DNA of 64,000 bases from Alentia gelatinosa (GCA_950022655.1 OX465579.1:46727950-46791949); one strand, 5' to 3'; numbered from the stretch's first letter, positions 45,601-52,064 are shown. Numbers and translations: made by a program. Notes: a model not told the origin generated them from the sequence alone.

Positions 45601-46305
45601 AGAATTATTTCATGTTTACCATTCATATGGTCATAGAATGGAACCTCAGGAATCTCTGAGATATATGAAAAATATCATACTAAGATCTTCCGGTACGTCA
45701 CATGATCATAAGAAATGACATAGACAGCAGGTAGGTAACACATTTTTCAATTCAATTATAATTCTCGACTTCCTCAGTCCTGGGACCATATCTATTTCAA
45801 TCAATACAATGCAAATTTATACACCGATGCAAGAAATAGGCAAAAGTTACTTCTACTAAGTTCTAGCGAAATCAAAATTATAGTCCGTGAGAGACTAGGG
45901 TGCACAGACTCCGTCAATTATTTAGGAGTAATTCCTTGAATGGTAACAAACTGAGGTACTGCCGAGTGTTGTGTTGATTGTTGATTGTTGGCGAATCGAA
46001 CAAGCCTCAAGCCTCAAGTCAAGGGGGGTGTTCCCTACCCTTTATTTAGATAGTCTGTCAAACCCCAATGTACTAACTTGAGTAGGTCTTGGAATAAACC
46101 ACATATATACTGGCACATATATATCCGACACTGACGAACCACCCAATTTGCCAGGAAGTAAAATTGTGTTTGCTCAGGCTCCAAGAAATCACAGGGTAGT
46201 TCTGCCTGCGTACACTGTCAAAATGTTGACAAAAATATTGCGACGGCAACTCGACCCAAAATAATCTTTACAACTTACCTTTGTGTATAATTCTGCCGTA
46301 GACAT
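307..46305 (-). CDS. MYO5: Class V unconventional myosin heavy chain, 5' part (10 coding exons, partial)
   Basis: Ten minus-strand exons join in one frame, all with GT-AG borders, to give 351 codons: 46279-46305, 40417-40524, 38398-38509, 5188-5244, 4613-4757, 3910-4066, 3134-3264, 1495-1589, 1107-1214 and 307-419. The product starts MSTAELYTK, then ARVWVPDPE (the myosin V SH3-like N-terminus), then the motor head. The P-loop GESGAGKT is at about residues 161-168 and switch [10 protein letters not shown] at about 212-220. [20 protein letters not shown] and NYHIFYQL are typical of the class V head. Known of the family: a processive dimeric actin-based ATPase motor that carries vesicles, organelles and mRNA. 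The lower part of the motor, lever arm, coiled coil and globular tail would lie before position 1. The family is assigned from remembered class V sequence; MYO5A, B and C cannot be separated here and most invertebrates have one gene. No frameshift or stop is seen. Confidence 0.95.
1042..1066. repeat. (GCGTGAG)n microsatellite
   Basis: Three perfect 7-base copies of GCGTGAG in myosin intron 9, about 40 bases downstream (in gene orientation) of the exon 9 donor. Confidence 0.7.
1107..1214 (-). CDS. MYO5: Myosin V coding exon 9
   Basis: 108 bases from TTTTCAG to GTAAGT, phase 1 at both ends. Encodes a variable surface stretch and then [20 protein letters not shown], matching the family pattern EGVDDAKEM..TRQA..LL. 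Confidence 0.93.
1495..1589 (-). CDS. MYO5: Myosin V coding exon 8
   Basis: 95 bases from acceptor TTTCAAG to donor GTAAAT. With the preceding two bases it reads [19 protein letters not shown] and then LPEFENYHL. The RNYHIFYQ motif is universal in myosin heads. Confidence 0.94.
1664..2876. mobile_element. TIR-bearing repeat in myosin V intron 7 (non-autonomous DNA element candidate)
   Basis: The left end reads ATTAGCAGGTGGACG (1664-1678). The right end is its exact reverse complement (2862-2876). Near each end a C run is followed by a related ~55-base segment (about 1787-1850 and 2640-2700) sharing AACT, a T run, AAATCCAT and CAAAATACTAAA. No transposase frame is present. The superfamily is unknown; the target duplication is not clear. 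Confidence 0.5.
1970..2056. repeat. Short tandem repeat, AGTCTTACA-like unit
   Basis: About eight imperfect copies of a 9-12 base unit (AGTCTTACA, AGTCTTGCAAC) in a row, inside the 1664-2876 element. A simple minisatellite. Confidence 0.7.
3134..3264 (-). CDS. MYO5: Myosin V coding exon 7 (switch I)
   Basis: 131 bases from TTATAG to GTGAGC. Encodes [18 protein letters not shown] (switch I, nucleotide-coordinating loop), then YIEIGF and [11 protein letters not shown]. Phase 0 in, phase 2 out. Confidence 0.95.
3910..4066 (-). CDS. MYO5: Myosin V coding exon 6 (P-loop)
   Basis: 157 bases. Carries [20 protein letters not shown] (Walker A/P-loop) and ends ASNPIME before donor GTAAGC. The acceptor CGCGCCAG follows a long T run interrupted by GCAACGCGC. 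It gives SFDENQS where vertebrate paralogs have ARDERNQS, so the exact 5' border is slightly less certain than the others. Confidence 0.93.
4613..4757 (-). CDS. MYO5: Myosin V coding exon 5
   Basis: 145 bases from CCTGCAG to donor GTATTC. Encodes [16 protein letters not shown] and on to [21 protein letters not shown] and the [10 protein letters not shown] helix are hallmarks of the myosin head. It ends in phase 2. Confidence 0.95.
5188..5244 (-). CDS. MYO5: Myosin V coding exon 4
   Basis: 57 bases between TTTCAG and GTAAGT. Joined to the last base of exon 3 it reads [19 protein letters not shown], the motor segment that follows LHEPA. Phase 1 in and phase 1 out. The perfect continuation across the 33-kb gap supports both flanking splice sites. 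Confidence 0.94.
7169..7622. mobile_element. hAT-like TIR element remnant
   Basis: The left end CAGGGATGTCAG is matched at the right by the inverted CTGACATCCTTG (one mismatch). Subterminal AAATCCCTGA motifs are repeated in both orientations. It is 454 bases long with no transposase frame. The end sequence resembles that of the 60977-61626 element (CAGGGATGCCAG), so the two may be related. No clear target duplication, consistent with an old copy. Confidence 0.5.
10585..10790. repeat. Purine-rich low-complexity block
   Basis: The plus strand is dominated by GGATGAG/GAAGATG-like words without a strict period. Open frames through it are an effect of composition. Confidence 0.6.
11241..11570 (+). 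repeat. Dispersed repeat family A, copy 1
   Basis: Starts TATAGAACGTCCTGACCATG and ends GGGTATATAGTAA. It includes a hairpin-rich core with TTCCGTA and TACGGAA repeated in both orientations. Related copies lie at 30514-30706, 61800-61850 and, inverted, 63349-63505. No protein is encoded. It is probably a non-autonomous element such as a MITE or SINE-like repeat; the class is unknown. Confidence 0.65.
16745..16950. repeat. Degenerate C/T/A-rich low-complexity block
   Basis: Runs of CCCTAC, ACCCA and ACCTTAC words with almost no G on the plus strand. A decayed simple repeat; the open frame through it is not credible. Confidence 0.6.
17220..18170. other. AT-rich stretch with recurring GGATAACGTAGAAA words
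   Basis: The phrase ATAACGTAGAAA, or a close variant ATAACATAGAAAAC, recurs about three times in under 400 bases (near 17670, 17842 and 18030). No frame or TIR was recognised. It may be the body of an unidentified repeat. Confidence 0.3.
18585..18623. repeat. Compound (C)n(CA)n microsatellite
   Basis: A C run of more than 20 bases passes directly into CACACA. Proline-rich open frames across it are artefacts. The same C-run-then-CA arrangement occurs at 43348 and 47161. Confidence 0.9.
18936..19036. promoter_or_regulatory. Cluster of ETS-type GGAA/T motifs
   Basis: Within about 100 bases there are CTTCCGG, ACCGGATG, ACCGGAAGT, ACTTCCTG, TTTCCGGT and CTTCCGGT: six ETS-family core sites on both strands. 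This is a possible intronic enhancer or decayed repeat. Based on motif matching only. Confidence 0.25.
20424..20475. promoter_or_regulatory. Paired CGCG palindromes
   Basis: GCCTCGCGCGAGGC (20424-20437) is a perfect 14-base palindrome, and CTCGCGAG (20468-20475) is a perfect 8-base palindrome inside CCTCGCGAGAGA. The second resembles the TCTCGCGAGA element found in many animal promoters. They sit in otherwise CpG-poor intron DNA. Confidence 0.25.
20860..21090. repeat. ~65-base tandem repeat, about 3.5 copies
   Basis: Repeated pattern of a TTCC..TTCTCT start, AGGACTGG, AGAGTCCAGTTAT and GTATTACGTAATAA, then TCCTCCT. Units start near 20863, 20928, 20992 and 21050. An imperfect minisatellite. 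Confidence 0.65.
21590..21790. other. GC-rich patch in intron 3
   Basis: A roughly 200-base stretch is clearly richer in G, C and CpG than its surroundings (for example GGGACGCGACTTGG and CTTACGGCGGCAGCG). It holds no credible frame. It could be a regulatory element or an old repeat fragment. Confidence 0.2.
27897..27919. promoter_or_regulatory. CTCF-like motif
   Basis: CCACCAGGTGGCGC (27897-27910) fits the CTCF core consensus CCASYAGRKGGCR at every position. An imperfect opposite-strand CTCF-like word, CCGCTAGGGGCGCC, overlaps it (27906-27919). It lies inside the giant myosin intron. Motif evidence only. Confidence 0.35.
29865..29879. repeat. G homopolymer
   Basis: Run of about 16 G. Similar C or G runs lie at 31802-31818, 34040-34057, 53341-53362 and 53425-53440. 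These are slippage-prone and assembly-uncertain. Confidence 0.85.
29943..30279. mobile_element. piggyBac-like non-autonomous element (337 bases)
   Basis: Bounded by TTAA on both sides with inverted ends TTAACCCTTTAAGGACG and (from the right) TTAACCCTTTAAGGGCG. TTAA target sites plus CCCTTT ends are the piggyBac pattern. The left part carries GGACGGG repeated three times. The right part carries a 33-base segment duplicated in tandem, each copy a palindrome (ATGATGCCT, CA, AGGCATCAT). No transposase frame is present. Confidence 0.7.
30514..30706 (+). repeat. Dispersed repeat family A, copy 2
   Basis: Starts TATATAGAACGTTCTGACTA and includes TGGTCCGTATTTT, TGTACGGACC, GCTGGTCCGTACAGTATTT, GAAACGGTGCTTATTTACAG and ATGGGTATATAGTAA. 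Same order as copy 1 but with the middle shortened and GGTCCGTA replacing GTTCCGTA. Both arms of the hairpin changed together. Confidence 0.65.
31684..31745 (+). promoter_or_regulatory. TATA/CCAAT promoter-like segment
   Basis: An inverted CCAAT word (CTATTGGC, 31682-31689) lies 22 bases before a consensus TATA box (CTATAAATAG, 31711-31720). No credible coding frame follows, so this may be chance or part of a repeat. Confidence 0.15.
32880..33070. repeat. CCA/CTCC-rich low-complexity block
   Basis: G-poor plus-strand stretch of CCACCA, CCTCC and CACAGC words without a fixed period. The open frames in it are compositional. Confidence 0.5.
34225..34460. repeat. G/T-rich low-complexity block
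   Basis: GGTGG, GTGTGG and TTGGGT words dominate the plus strand with few C. A degenerate simple repeat, a mirror of the C/A-rich block at 57180-57740. Confidence 0.5.
36525..36588. other. Two adjacent perfect hairpins
   Basis: CCTTGGGCACT (36525-36535), a 4-base loop, then AGTGCCCAAGG (36540-36550) form an 11-bp perfect stem. GTTTCAC-TCTT-GTGAAAC (36571-36588) forms a second 7-bp stem 20 bases on. TTACTTACCTTGG lies about 40 bases upstream. This could be a small structured RNA or a transposon end; no known RNA family was recognised. Confidence 0.35.
37290..37520 (+). promoter_or_regulatory. TATA-containing, LTR-like segment
   Basis: A GC-rich stretch starting TGTAGTGAGTGCGGGG carries CTATATAAGG (37395-37404) and then GCACCGCTCACTTCGG, with TCACTACTA near 37487. 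TG start, TATA box and a GC-rich transcription-start-like zone resemble a solo LTR. No matching CA end, second LTR or target duplication could be fixed. Confidence 0.2.
38029..38062. repeat. (TA)n(TG)n microsatellite
   Basis: About nine TA units followed by CTGTGTGTGTG. Simple repeat in myosin intron 3. Confidence 0.85.
38398..38509 (-). CDS. MYO5: Myosin V coding exon 3
   Basis: 37 codons plus one base, between acceptor TTTCTCAG and donor GTATGT. Contains [19 protein letters not shown] followed by SYLHEPA, the invariant start of the myosin motor domain (about residues 55-82). It is followed by the 33-kb intron. Confidence 0.95.
40417..40524 (-). CDS. MYO5: Myosin V coding exon 2 (SH3-like N-terminal domain)
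   Basis: 36 codons between acceptor TTGCAG and donor GTAAGC, phase 0 at both ends. Begins [15 protein letters not shown] and ends LFDEGE. This is the class-specific N-terminal small beta-barrel region ahead of the motor. Confidence 0.93.
41336..41497 (-). CDS. Candidate alternative first coding exon of myosin V (speculative)
   Basis: In intron 1 of the myosin gene an open frame starts with ATG at 41497 and runs 54 codons to AACAAG|GTGAGT. This is a strong donor in phase 0, the phase needed to join myosin exon 2. The stretch around 41390-41480 is much richer in G and C than its surroundings. The peptide contains [12 protein letters not shown] and [13 protein letters not shown] do not recognise it. 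It could be an alternative promoter exon that replaces MSTAELYTK, or chance. No good polypyrimidine acceptor is seen just upstream, so it would have to be a first exon. Confidence 0.22.
43348..43379. repeat. Compound (C)n(CA)n microsatellite
   Basis: A run of about 12 C followed by nine CA units in myosin intron 1. Same architecture as at 18585 and 47161. Confidence 0.85.
46279..46305 (-). CDS. MYO5: Myosin V coding exon 1 (start codon)
   Basis: Encodes MSTAELYTK and ends AAG|GTAAGT, phase 0. The ATG at 46305-46303 has A at -3. The residues match the conserved ELYTK start of class V myosins, which fixes this start. The exon is nine codons long, as is common for the first exon of these genes. 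Confidence 0.9.
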
Positions 46306-46630
46306 GTTGAATGGGTTAGACTAATCCTTAGATTGGTATCAGAGGCTAAATCACCATTGTAAGATTGTAGAATCGGAATAGTTAATCCAATGACAACTTG
46401 ACTGAATCATTTCAGACGGAGTCTTCCGCCATATTTACGCCCACCGCGCCAGTTCTCGTAAGAAAGTCTCGCTGAACACGAGATTTTCCGGTGAAAAGTT
46501 CTCAAAGAAGACGTTAGGAAGCGCCACATAGCCACTCTGGTTTCTCGGTCCTCCGCTAGGGGACTCTGCTGTGGCATGAGTTCAGGGTACGCTGGTTCCC
46601 GGGGTATCCGCTAGGGGGCTCGGCGGAGAT
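46306..46630 (-). promoter_or_regulatory. Upstream region of the myosin V start with duplicated CCGCTAGGGG word
   Basis: Directly upstream of the myosin ATG the sequence becomes richer in G and C. A segment containing CTCCGCTAGGGGACTC (46551-46566) is repeated about 55 bases on as ATCCGCTAGGGGGCTC (46606-46621). The second contains CCGCTAGGGGGC, a CTCF-like core. Likely 5' UTR and promoter, but the transcription start is not visible and no TATA box is obvious. Confidence 0.35.
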
Positions 46631-47160
46631 ATACTCAGCGGCGTACACAGGCGGGCACCAGCCAAAAGTTGAGGGAAGACCTTACACTGGCCACCCGAGC
46701 TACACTTAGTTGGAACGTAGTGTAGACAGAGGTGGCGGCCAATCTAGGAAGACCTCGGCATGCTGGAAGCTCGCGCAGTTCTCGTTACCCTAGACTGGCT
46801 TCAGTCCCTGTCTCCTATGCCCCTCCACCTACCCCATCATTCTTCACAGGATCACAGGGATTGGTCAAATCGATAATAATGCTGGAATTCTGGAGCTGGT
46901 TAGCACCAATGATGCCCAGCAGATGTGTATGTGTGATCACTTGAGCTTCCATCAGTGTATTGTCGGATATAAACCTGGTATAGAGAGATAGATATTGTAA
47001 GAGTGCAGTAATTAAAAAGTGTTTGAAAATTATATCAAACACACCTTTCATAGTGTATATGAAGGAATTATTGATATGTAGGCATGAATATTCAATTGAT
47101 CCATGACATATATGGATGCACTGTATAGTGGCGTCAGAATAGGGGGACAGGGGGGCGCCC

Positions 47161-47196
47161 CGCCCCCCCCCCCCCCCACACACACACACACACACA
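47161..47196. repeat. (C)n(CA)n tract, Gypsy target
   Basis: A C run passes into (CA)n that abuts the left LTR. CACACAC continues on the far side of the right LTR at 51943, so the retrotransposon split this tract. Confidence 0.85.
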
Positions 47197-47350
47197 TGTA
47201 AATTTTCTTTAAATGGTGTGATTTAGGCTATGGACATAAGACTGAACTCAGTAGCATTGCTTTCATAGAAGAAGTGTATTATCGCTCATAAACGTCTCTC
47301 ACGAAGTGCGGTAACGGTGGCGCCGCCTAGTGTACAGTAGGAATACTACA
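47197..47350 (-). repeat. 3' LTR of the Gypsy element
   Basis: 154 bases, the partner of 51791-51942. Its outer edge abuts the (CA)n tract. Near-identity of the two LTRs dates the insertion as young. Confidence 0.92.
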
Positions 47351-47364
47351 TTCCTCCCCCTTAA
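47351..47364 (-). other. Polypurine tract
   Basis: AAGGGGGAGGAA directly precedes the 3' LTR on the minus strand, the standard primer site for plus-strand synthesis in LTR elements. Confidence 0.8.
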
Positions 47365-47431
47365 GCTACCAAGTACATAATACAATAATGTAACACAAAT
47401 ACACAAATAAATGTGTATGACATTTACCAAT

Positions 47432-50400
47432 TTACAAATCCATTTTGACAATTGGTTTCTTAACCCTTGAACTTCTACGTGGAGGTGGAGTTGCCATTCC
47501 AGGTGATTCAATATGAGGACTTGGAGACCTCGGTATTGGAGTTTCTGCATGAATGGGAGTTTGTAGACGGACATTGGGTGACTCAGGTACATCTTCAACA
47601 GGCTCAGGTGGTTCAATTATACCTTTATCATTGTCCATAACAGGCAGTGTATCAGTAGTTGTTACATCTATACTAGTAGATACAAACTCAGATGGATCAT
47701 ATTCTGGAATATTATCTTGAACATGATCAGCCAATATATGATCAATATGCACAAAACGAGTAGCCTGTCCGATTTGTACAACATAATTACGCGGACCACA
47801 TACTTTCATAATCTTACCTCTAACCCAACGATCTGAACCTTTCTTGAGACCTTTTGTATTGTATTTGATACGAACTTTATCTCCTACATCGAAATGCCTT
47901 TCTCTGATTCTACCATGATATAACTTCTGTTGCTCTTGTTTCTTTTCAACATGTTCAGCTAGATTCGGTTTCACTAAACTTAACCTTGTTCGTAACTGAC
48001 GCTTATACAACAATTCAGACGGAGTCTTATCAGTAGTAGTATGAGGTGTCGTACGATATTTGAACAGAATATTCGCTAGTCGATGTTTTAATGACAACTT
48101 TTGATTCTCAAGAATATGTTTGTTCAACATTTCTTTTATCAGTCTTACAGATCTCTCTGCAGCTCCGTTCGTCGCTGCATGATATGGTGGAGAGAGAGTA
48201 TGCTTTATACAATTTTTATCACAAAATGTAGAAAACATTGATGAGACAAATTGAGGACCGTTGTCCGACACTAATTCTTCGGGTAAACCGTGTCTAGCAA
48301 ATATCAATCTTAATTCGTCAATAGTTCTTTCAGCAGTTGTGCTTCGCATAGGAACAACTTCAATCCACTTGGAATGTGCATCAATCATAATAAGAAAATA
48401 CATATTTTCCTTCTCAAAAAAGTCAATATGAATTCTTTGAAATGGACGCCTCGGCCATTTCCATGAATACAATGGAGAGGTTGCAGGAAGAGCACGGCTA
48501 TCCTGACAAATACTACAGCGGTACACAGCATTTTCTAGATCCTTATCAATACCAGTCCACCAAACATGTGACCTCGCTATACGCTTCATAGCACAAATAC
48601 CAGGATGCTCTGTATGCAATTCATCCATTATACCTGTACACAAACTAGTTGGAATTATTACACGAATTCCCCACAATAGACATCCGTTTTCAATGGATAT
48701 TTCGGATCTTCGTATAAAGTACGGTTTCAACTCTTCTCGATTGATATTTTCAGGCCAACCATTTGCAGCATAATCATAAACAATCTTCAGTATTGAATCG
48801 GTTTTGGTTTCTTTCGCTATAATATCAGCCTTGACAGGAAGAGTATCAACAAAATTGATACTGTATATCTTACTTTCTCTACCCACCTTCGAATTTTCAT
48901 GTGGTAACCTTGACAAACAATCTGCATTAGAATGGTCACTTGATCTACGATATTTGATATCATAATCATATGCAGACAAAACTATCGCCCAACGCTGCAT
49001 ACGGGCAGCTGCTAAAGTTGGTATAGCATTTTTGGGACCTAAAATTGTCAAAAGTGGCTTATGGTCAGTTTCCAGAGTGAATTTTCTACCATACAGATAT
49101 TGGTGAAATTTCTTAACACCAAATATAATAGATAAGGCTTCCTTCTCTATTTGAGCATAATTACGTTCGGATGAAGTTAGAGTACGAGATGCGTATGCAA
49201 TAGGTCGCTCAGTACCATCTTCATAAATATGACTTATCACTGCACCAACACCATAACTAGATGCATCGCAAGCCAATTTGAGCGGTTTCTTCACATCATA
49301 ATGTGCAAGTAATGCATCGCTACTCAATTTTGATTTCAACAAATCAAACGATTCTTGCTCAGACTTACCCCAGCTCCATTTGACTTCATTACGAAGTAAT
49401 CTGTTCAATGGTGCAACAATAGTAGACATCTGTGGAATGAACTTAGAATAATACTGTACCATACCCAAGAACGATTTTAATTCACTTATATTTGTTGGAG
49501 CGGGAGCTTCTTTGATAGCTGTGACCTTGTCCTGTAATGGATGTACACCATTAGCATCAATACGATAACCCAAGTAATCAACACTTTCTTTCAAGAACTC
49601 ACATTTTTCTCTTTTGAGTTTTACATTGTACTTGGCTAGTCTATTCAGAACTTTCTCTACAAGTTCAAGATGCTCTTTTTCATCTTTTGCACGGATCAAT
49701 ATATCATCCTGAAAACAAATAACACCATCAATACCATGTAAGATCCTGTCCATGGTGGATTGAAAAATCTTAGAAGCAGGCTTAGCACCATATGCTAACT
49801 TAGTATAACCATAGACACCCCGATGAGTATTAATAGACATCAATTTTCTACTCTCACCATCTAGATCAAGTTGAGCATATGCATGCGACAAGTCAAGTTT
49901 AGTAAAGATTTCACCACCTGTAAGAGAAGACATTAGATCTTGAACAGTAGGTAAAGCATATTTTTCATCTTCAATACATTCATTCACATGTACCTTATAG
50001 TCGCCACATATTCTGACACTACCATCGGTTTTAGGTACAATAACAATGGGCGAGGCCCATTCAGTGTCCTCAGGGTTCATGGGTGTTATAACCTTGTTCT
50101 TTTCAAGTTTATCAAGTTCTGCATTGACCTGATCATATAAGGAGTAAGGCACTGGTCTTGCTTTGGCAAAATGAGGTGTGACATTGTCTTTGACCTTGAT
50201 ATGCGCCTTGAATCCTGAAATGCCCTCGTAGCTATCATGGAAAATATCCTCGTGTTCACCGAGAATATCGTTGAGTGTCTTTTCCTTACTCTCGATTCCA
50301 AAAATGTCATTCCAATCCAATTTGATTGCTTCGATCCAGTTTCGGCCAAACAGAATTGGTCGATTCACACAGTTTACAACTAGGATCGGTAGTTCCTTCT

Positions 50401-51523
50401 TTTGACCCTTATATTCCACATCACATAGCAATTCCCCACAGACATGTATGTGAGCACCAGAATACACACGTAGCTTAACATCAGATTTTTTTAGTTTCTT
50501 ACCGCGAAAGAATTTCCGAAATTTGTCGCAACCCATAACTGTGTAATCTGCAGCGGTATCCACTTGCATTTGAATAACTCGGTTGTTAACTACAACATCA
50601 ACTGTGTACTTTTTCTTAGACTTATCAGAGTTAGTGGAAAACAAGTTGTGAATGCCCAGGTCATCCTCACTATCATCACTAGAACCTGGTTGCTTGTCCA
50701 TAGAATGAACTTTTCCCTTACTCCCTTTCTTAGAGGATTTGGACTTGCATGAATTAGCCAAATGTCCCTTATGTTGGCATTTGTAACATGTCGCATCTTT
50801 GAACTTACAGTCATCTGGACTATGATTGCCAAAACACCTAAAACATTTTACTTTCTTGGTACTCTTGCTAAACTGCTTAGATTTGTAAACCTTATTTACA
50901 TCAGAACTAGCAGCACTAGCAGATAAGCTAGACTTAAAATCCTTGGATTTTTTATGAGATTGCTCCATTTGCTGGGCAATAGTACAAGCTTTCTTAAAGT
51001 CTAGGCCTTCTGTGTTCAACAGTTTATCTTGGATAGGTTGTATATTTAGTCCGCAGACAAAACGGTCTCGTAAAGAACGGTTGAGATTATCACCAAAATT
51101 ACAGTGAATTGCCAATTCTTTGAGAGCCAAAATATAGTCATTCACTGACTCACCCTCCTTTCTGTTCCTAGTACCAAAATAAAATGACTCAGCTATTTCA
51201 AGAGGTGTTGGGTTGAAATGTTCCTCTAACTTCTTCACTAAATCCTCTAATTTAGTTTCACGTGGGACTTTGGGAGAAATAAGGTTAGCAAGCATTGTAT
51301 AACATTCCGCTCCAATTTGTGACAGAAAAATGCCCCTTCTTTTTCTAGTGATAATTACATTTTTCGCTTCCTGTGCTACTTTCACTGCATCATCACCGAC
51401 AAGTTCTACAGTAACTAAATCCTCTCCATCAAAATATGCCTCCAACCTTTCACAATATGCCTTGAAAGTCTCCCTTTCTTTGATATAAGGCCCAATATTA
51501 CAAGGTGTAGCCATTTTGATCAA
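47432..51523 (-). CDS. gag-pol: Gypsy Gag-Pol polyprotein, intact 1363 codons
   Basis: A single uninterrupted frame. Gag occupies about residues 1-310, with two zinc knuckles: CFRCFGNHSPDDC near 225 and the canonical CYKCQHKGHLANSC just after it. The aspartic protease has VDTAADYTVMG near 321, with DTAA in place of the usual DTGA or DSGA. Reverse transcriptase follows, with KLDLSHAYAQ and the catalytic FQDDIL near 604. RNase H has ETDHKPL near 820. Integrase has an HHCC finger (about 970-1005) and the D,D,E core: HIDFF near 1034, SDNGPQF near 1088 and GAAERS near 1124. The C-terminus is proline- and serine-rich, with no recognised chromodomain. Fusion of gag and pol without a frameshift is found in several metazoan Gypsy lineages. 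Either of two nearby ATGs (51523 or 51514) could start it. The residue positions are approximate. Confidence 0.95.
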   Translation of the reverse strand: MIKMATPCNIGPYIKERETFKAYCERLEAYFDGEDLVTVELVGDDAVKVAQEAKNVIITRKRRGIFLSQIGAECYTMLANLISPKVPRETKLEDLVKKLEEHFNPTPLEIAESFYFGTRNRKEGESVNDYILALKELAIHCNFGDNLNRSLRDRFVCGLNIQPIQDKLLNTEGLDFKKACTIAQQMEQSHKKSKDFKSSLSASAASSDVNKVYKSKQFSKSTKKVKCFRCFGNHSPDDCKFKDATCYKCQHKGHLANSCKSKSSKKGSKGKVHSMDKQPGSSDDSEDDLGIHNLFSTNSDKSKKKYTVDVVVNNRVIQMQVDTAADYTVMGCDKFRKFFRGKKLKKSDVKLRVYSGAHIHVCGELLCDVEYKGQKKELPILVVNCVNRPILFGRNWIEAIKLDWNDIFGIESKEKTLNDILGEHEDIFHDSYEGISGFKAHIKVKDNVTPHFAKARPVPYSLYDQVNAELDKLEKNKVITPMNPEDTEWASPIVIVPKTDGSVRICGDYKVHVNECIEDEKYALPTVQDLMSSLTGGEIFTKLDLSHAYAQLDLDGESRKLMSINTHRGVYGYTKLAYGAKPASKIFQSTMDRILHGIDGVICFQDDILIRAKDEKEHLELVEKVLNRLAKYNVKLKREKCEFLKESVDYLGYRIDANGVHPLQDKVTAIKEAPAPTNISELKSFLGMVQYYSKFIPQMSTIVAPLNRLLRNEVKWSWGKSEQESFDLLKSKLSSDALLAHYDVKKPLKLACDASSYGVGAVISHIYEDGTERPIAYASRTLTSSERNYAQIEKEALSIIFGVKKFHQYLYGRKFTLETDHKPLLTILGPKNAIPTLAAARMQRWAIVLSAYDYDIKYRRSSDHSNADCLSRLPHENSKVGRESKIYSINFVDTLPVKADIIAKETKTDSILKIVYDYAANGWPENINREELKPYFIRRSEISIENGCLLWGIRVIIPTSLCTGIMDELHTEHPGICAMKRIARSHVWWTGIDKDLENAVYRCSICQDSRALPATSPLYSWKWPRRPFQRIHIDFFEKENMYFLIMIDAHSKWIEVVPMRSTTAERTIDELRLIFARHGLPEELVSDNGPQFVSSMFSTFCDKNCIKHTLSPPYHAATNGAAERSVRLIKEMLNKHILENQKLSLKHRLANILFKYRTTPHTTTDKTPSELLYKRQLRTRLSLVKPNLAEHVEKKQEQQKLYHGRIRERHFDVGDKVRIKYNTKGLKKGSDRWVRGKIMKVCGPRNYVVQIGQATRFVHIDHILADHVQDNIPEYDPSEFVSTSIDVTTTDTLPVMDNDKGIIEPPEPVEDVPESPNVRLQTPIHAETPIPRSPSPHIESPGMATPPPRRSSRVKKPIVKMDL

Positions 51524-51772
51524 AATTTAGTACAGTGCAGTGCTTTTAAAACAGGTTGTTCACAGTACAAAAGTTCATCAGTAGTACAGAATGATGCTGT
51601 GGGCCTAGTGTCTTCAAAAGTGCACACACTATAGTTACATTCACTGTGACTCAGTACAGTGCCAATACACACCCACATCAAAGTCATCAAAATCTGCCAA
51701 ATTTTATGTCCAGCCAGTTCCACTCACCACCAATGGGTTCCTTGAAGTCAGGAAAATATACCTGCATAGATT

Positions 51773-51790
51773 AACAGCCTCAGTCGCCAA
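51773..51790 (-). other. Primer-binding-site candidate
   Basis: Immediately inside the 5' LTR the minus strand reads TTGGCGACTGAGGCTG. A TGG start within two bases of the LTR is the usual site for a tRNA 3' CCA primer. I cannot assign the tRNA. Confidence 0.6.
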
Positions 51791-51942
51791 TGTAATATCT
51801 TTAAATGGTGTGATTTAGGCTATGGACATAAGACTGAACTCAGTAGCATTGCTTTCATAGAAGAAGTGTATTATCGCTCATAAACGTCTCTCACGTAGTG
51901 CGGTAACGGTGGCGCCGCCTAGTGTACAGTAGGAATACTACA
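51791..51942 (-). repeat. 5' LTR of the Gypsy element
   Basis: 152 bases, starting TGTAGTATTCC and ending ATATTACA on the minus strand. It matches the other LTR except for a small indel/substitution patch near the inner end (AATATC versus AAATTTTC) and one base in CTACGTGAG. Contains CACTAGGCGGCGCC, which resembles a CTCF core. Short for an LTR. Confidence 0.92.
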
Positions 51943-52064
51943 ACACACACACACTTTTTTGCCAGCCCCAAAATAGCCAGCACCTTCAAATATAACTCAA
52001 TCAAATGTAAAAACTATCTTGATTTTTCAACATAGAAAAATATCTAAATCTAATTTTTTAGCAT

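Larger units (their letters stand above)
40525..46278 (-). other. MYO5: Intron 1 of the myosin V gene
   Basis: 5,754 bases bounded by GTAAGT and TTGCAG. It holds the candidate alternative exon at 41336-41497 and a C-run/(CA)n tract at 43348-43379. Otherwise it is AT-rich sequence with no recognisable feature. Large first introns often carry regulatory DNA, but nothing here proves that. Confidence 0.85.
47197..51942 (-). mobile_element. Full-length Gypsy/Ty3-type LTR retrotransposon
   Basis: Short LTRs with TGTA..TACA ends at 51791-51942 (5') and 47197-47350 (3') flank one gag-pol frame, a primer-binding-site candidate and a polypurine tract. The order Gag-protease-RT-RNase H-integrase is diagnostic of Gypsy/Ty3. 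Both flanks read ACACA, consistent with a 5-base duplication but ambiguous inside (CA)n. The LTRs differ at only a few positions and the frame is open, so the insertion looks recent. Domain style (CCHC Gag, FQDD in RT, no chromodomain seen) suggests a Mag-like metazoan lineage; that sub-assignment is tentative. It lies upstream of the myosin start codon in the same orientation. Confidence 0.93.
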
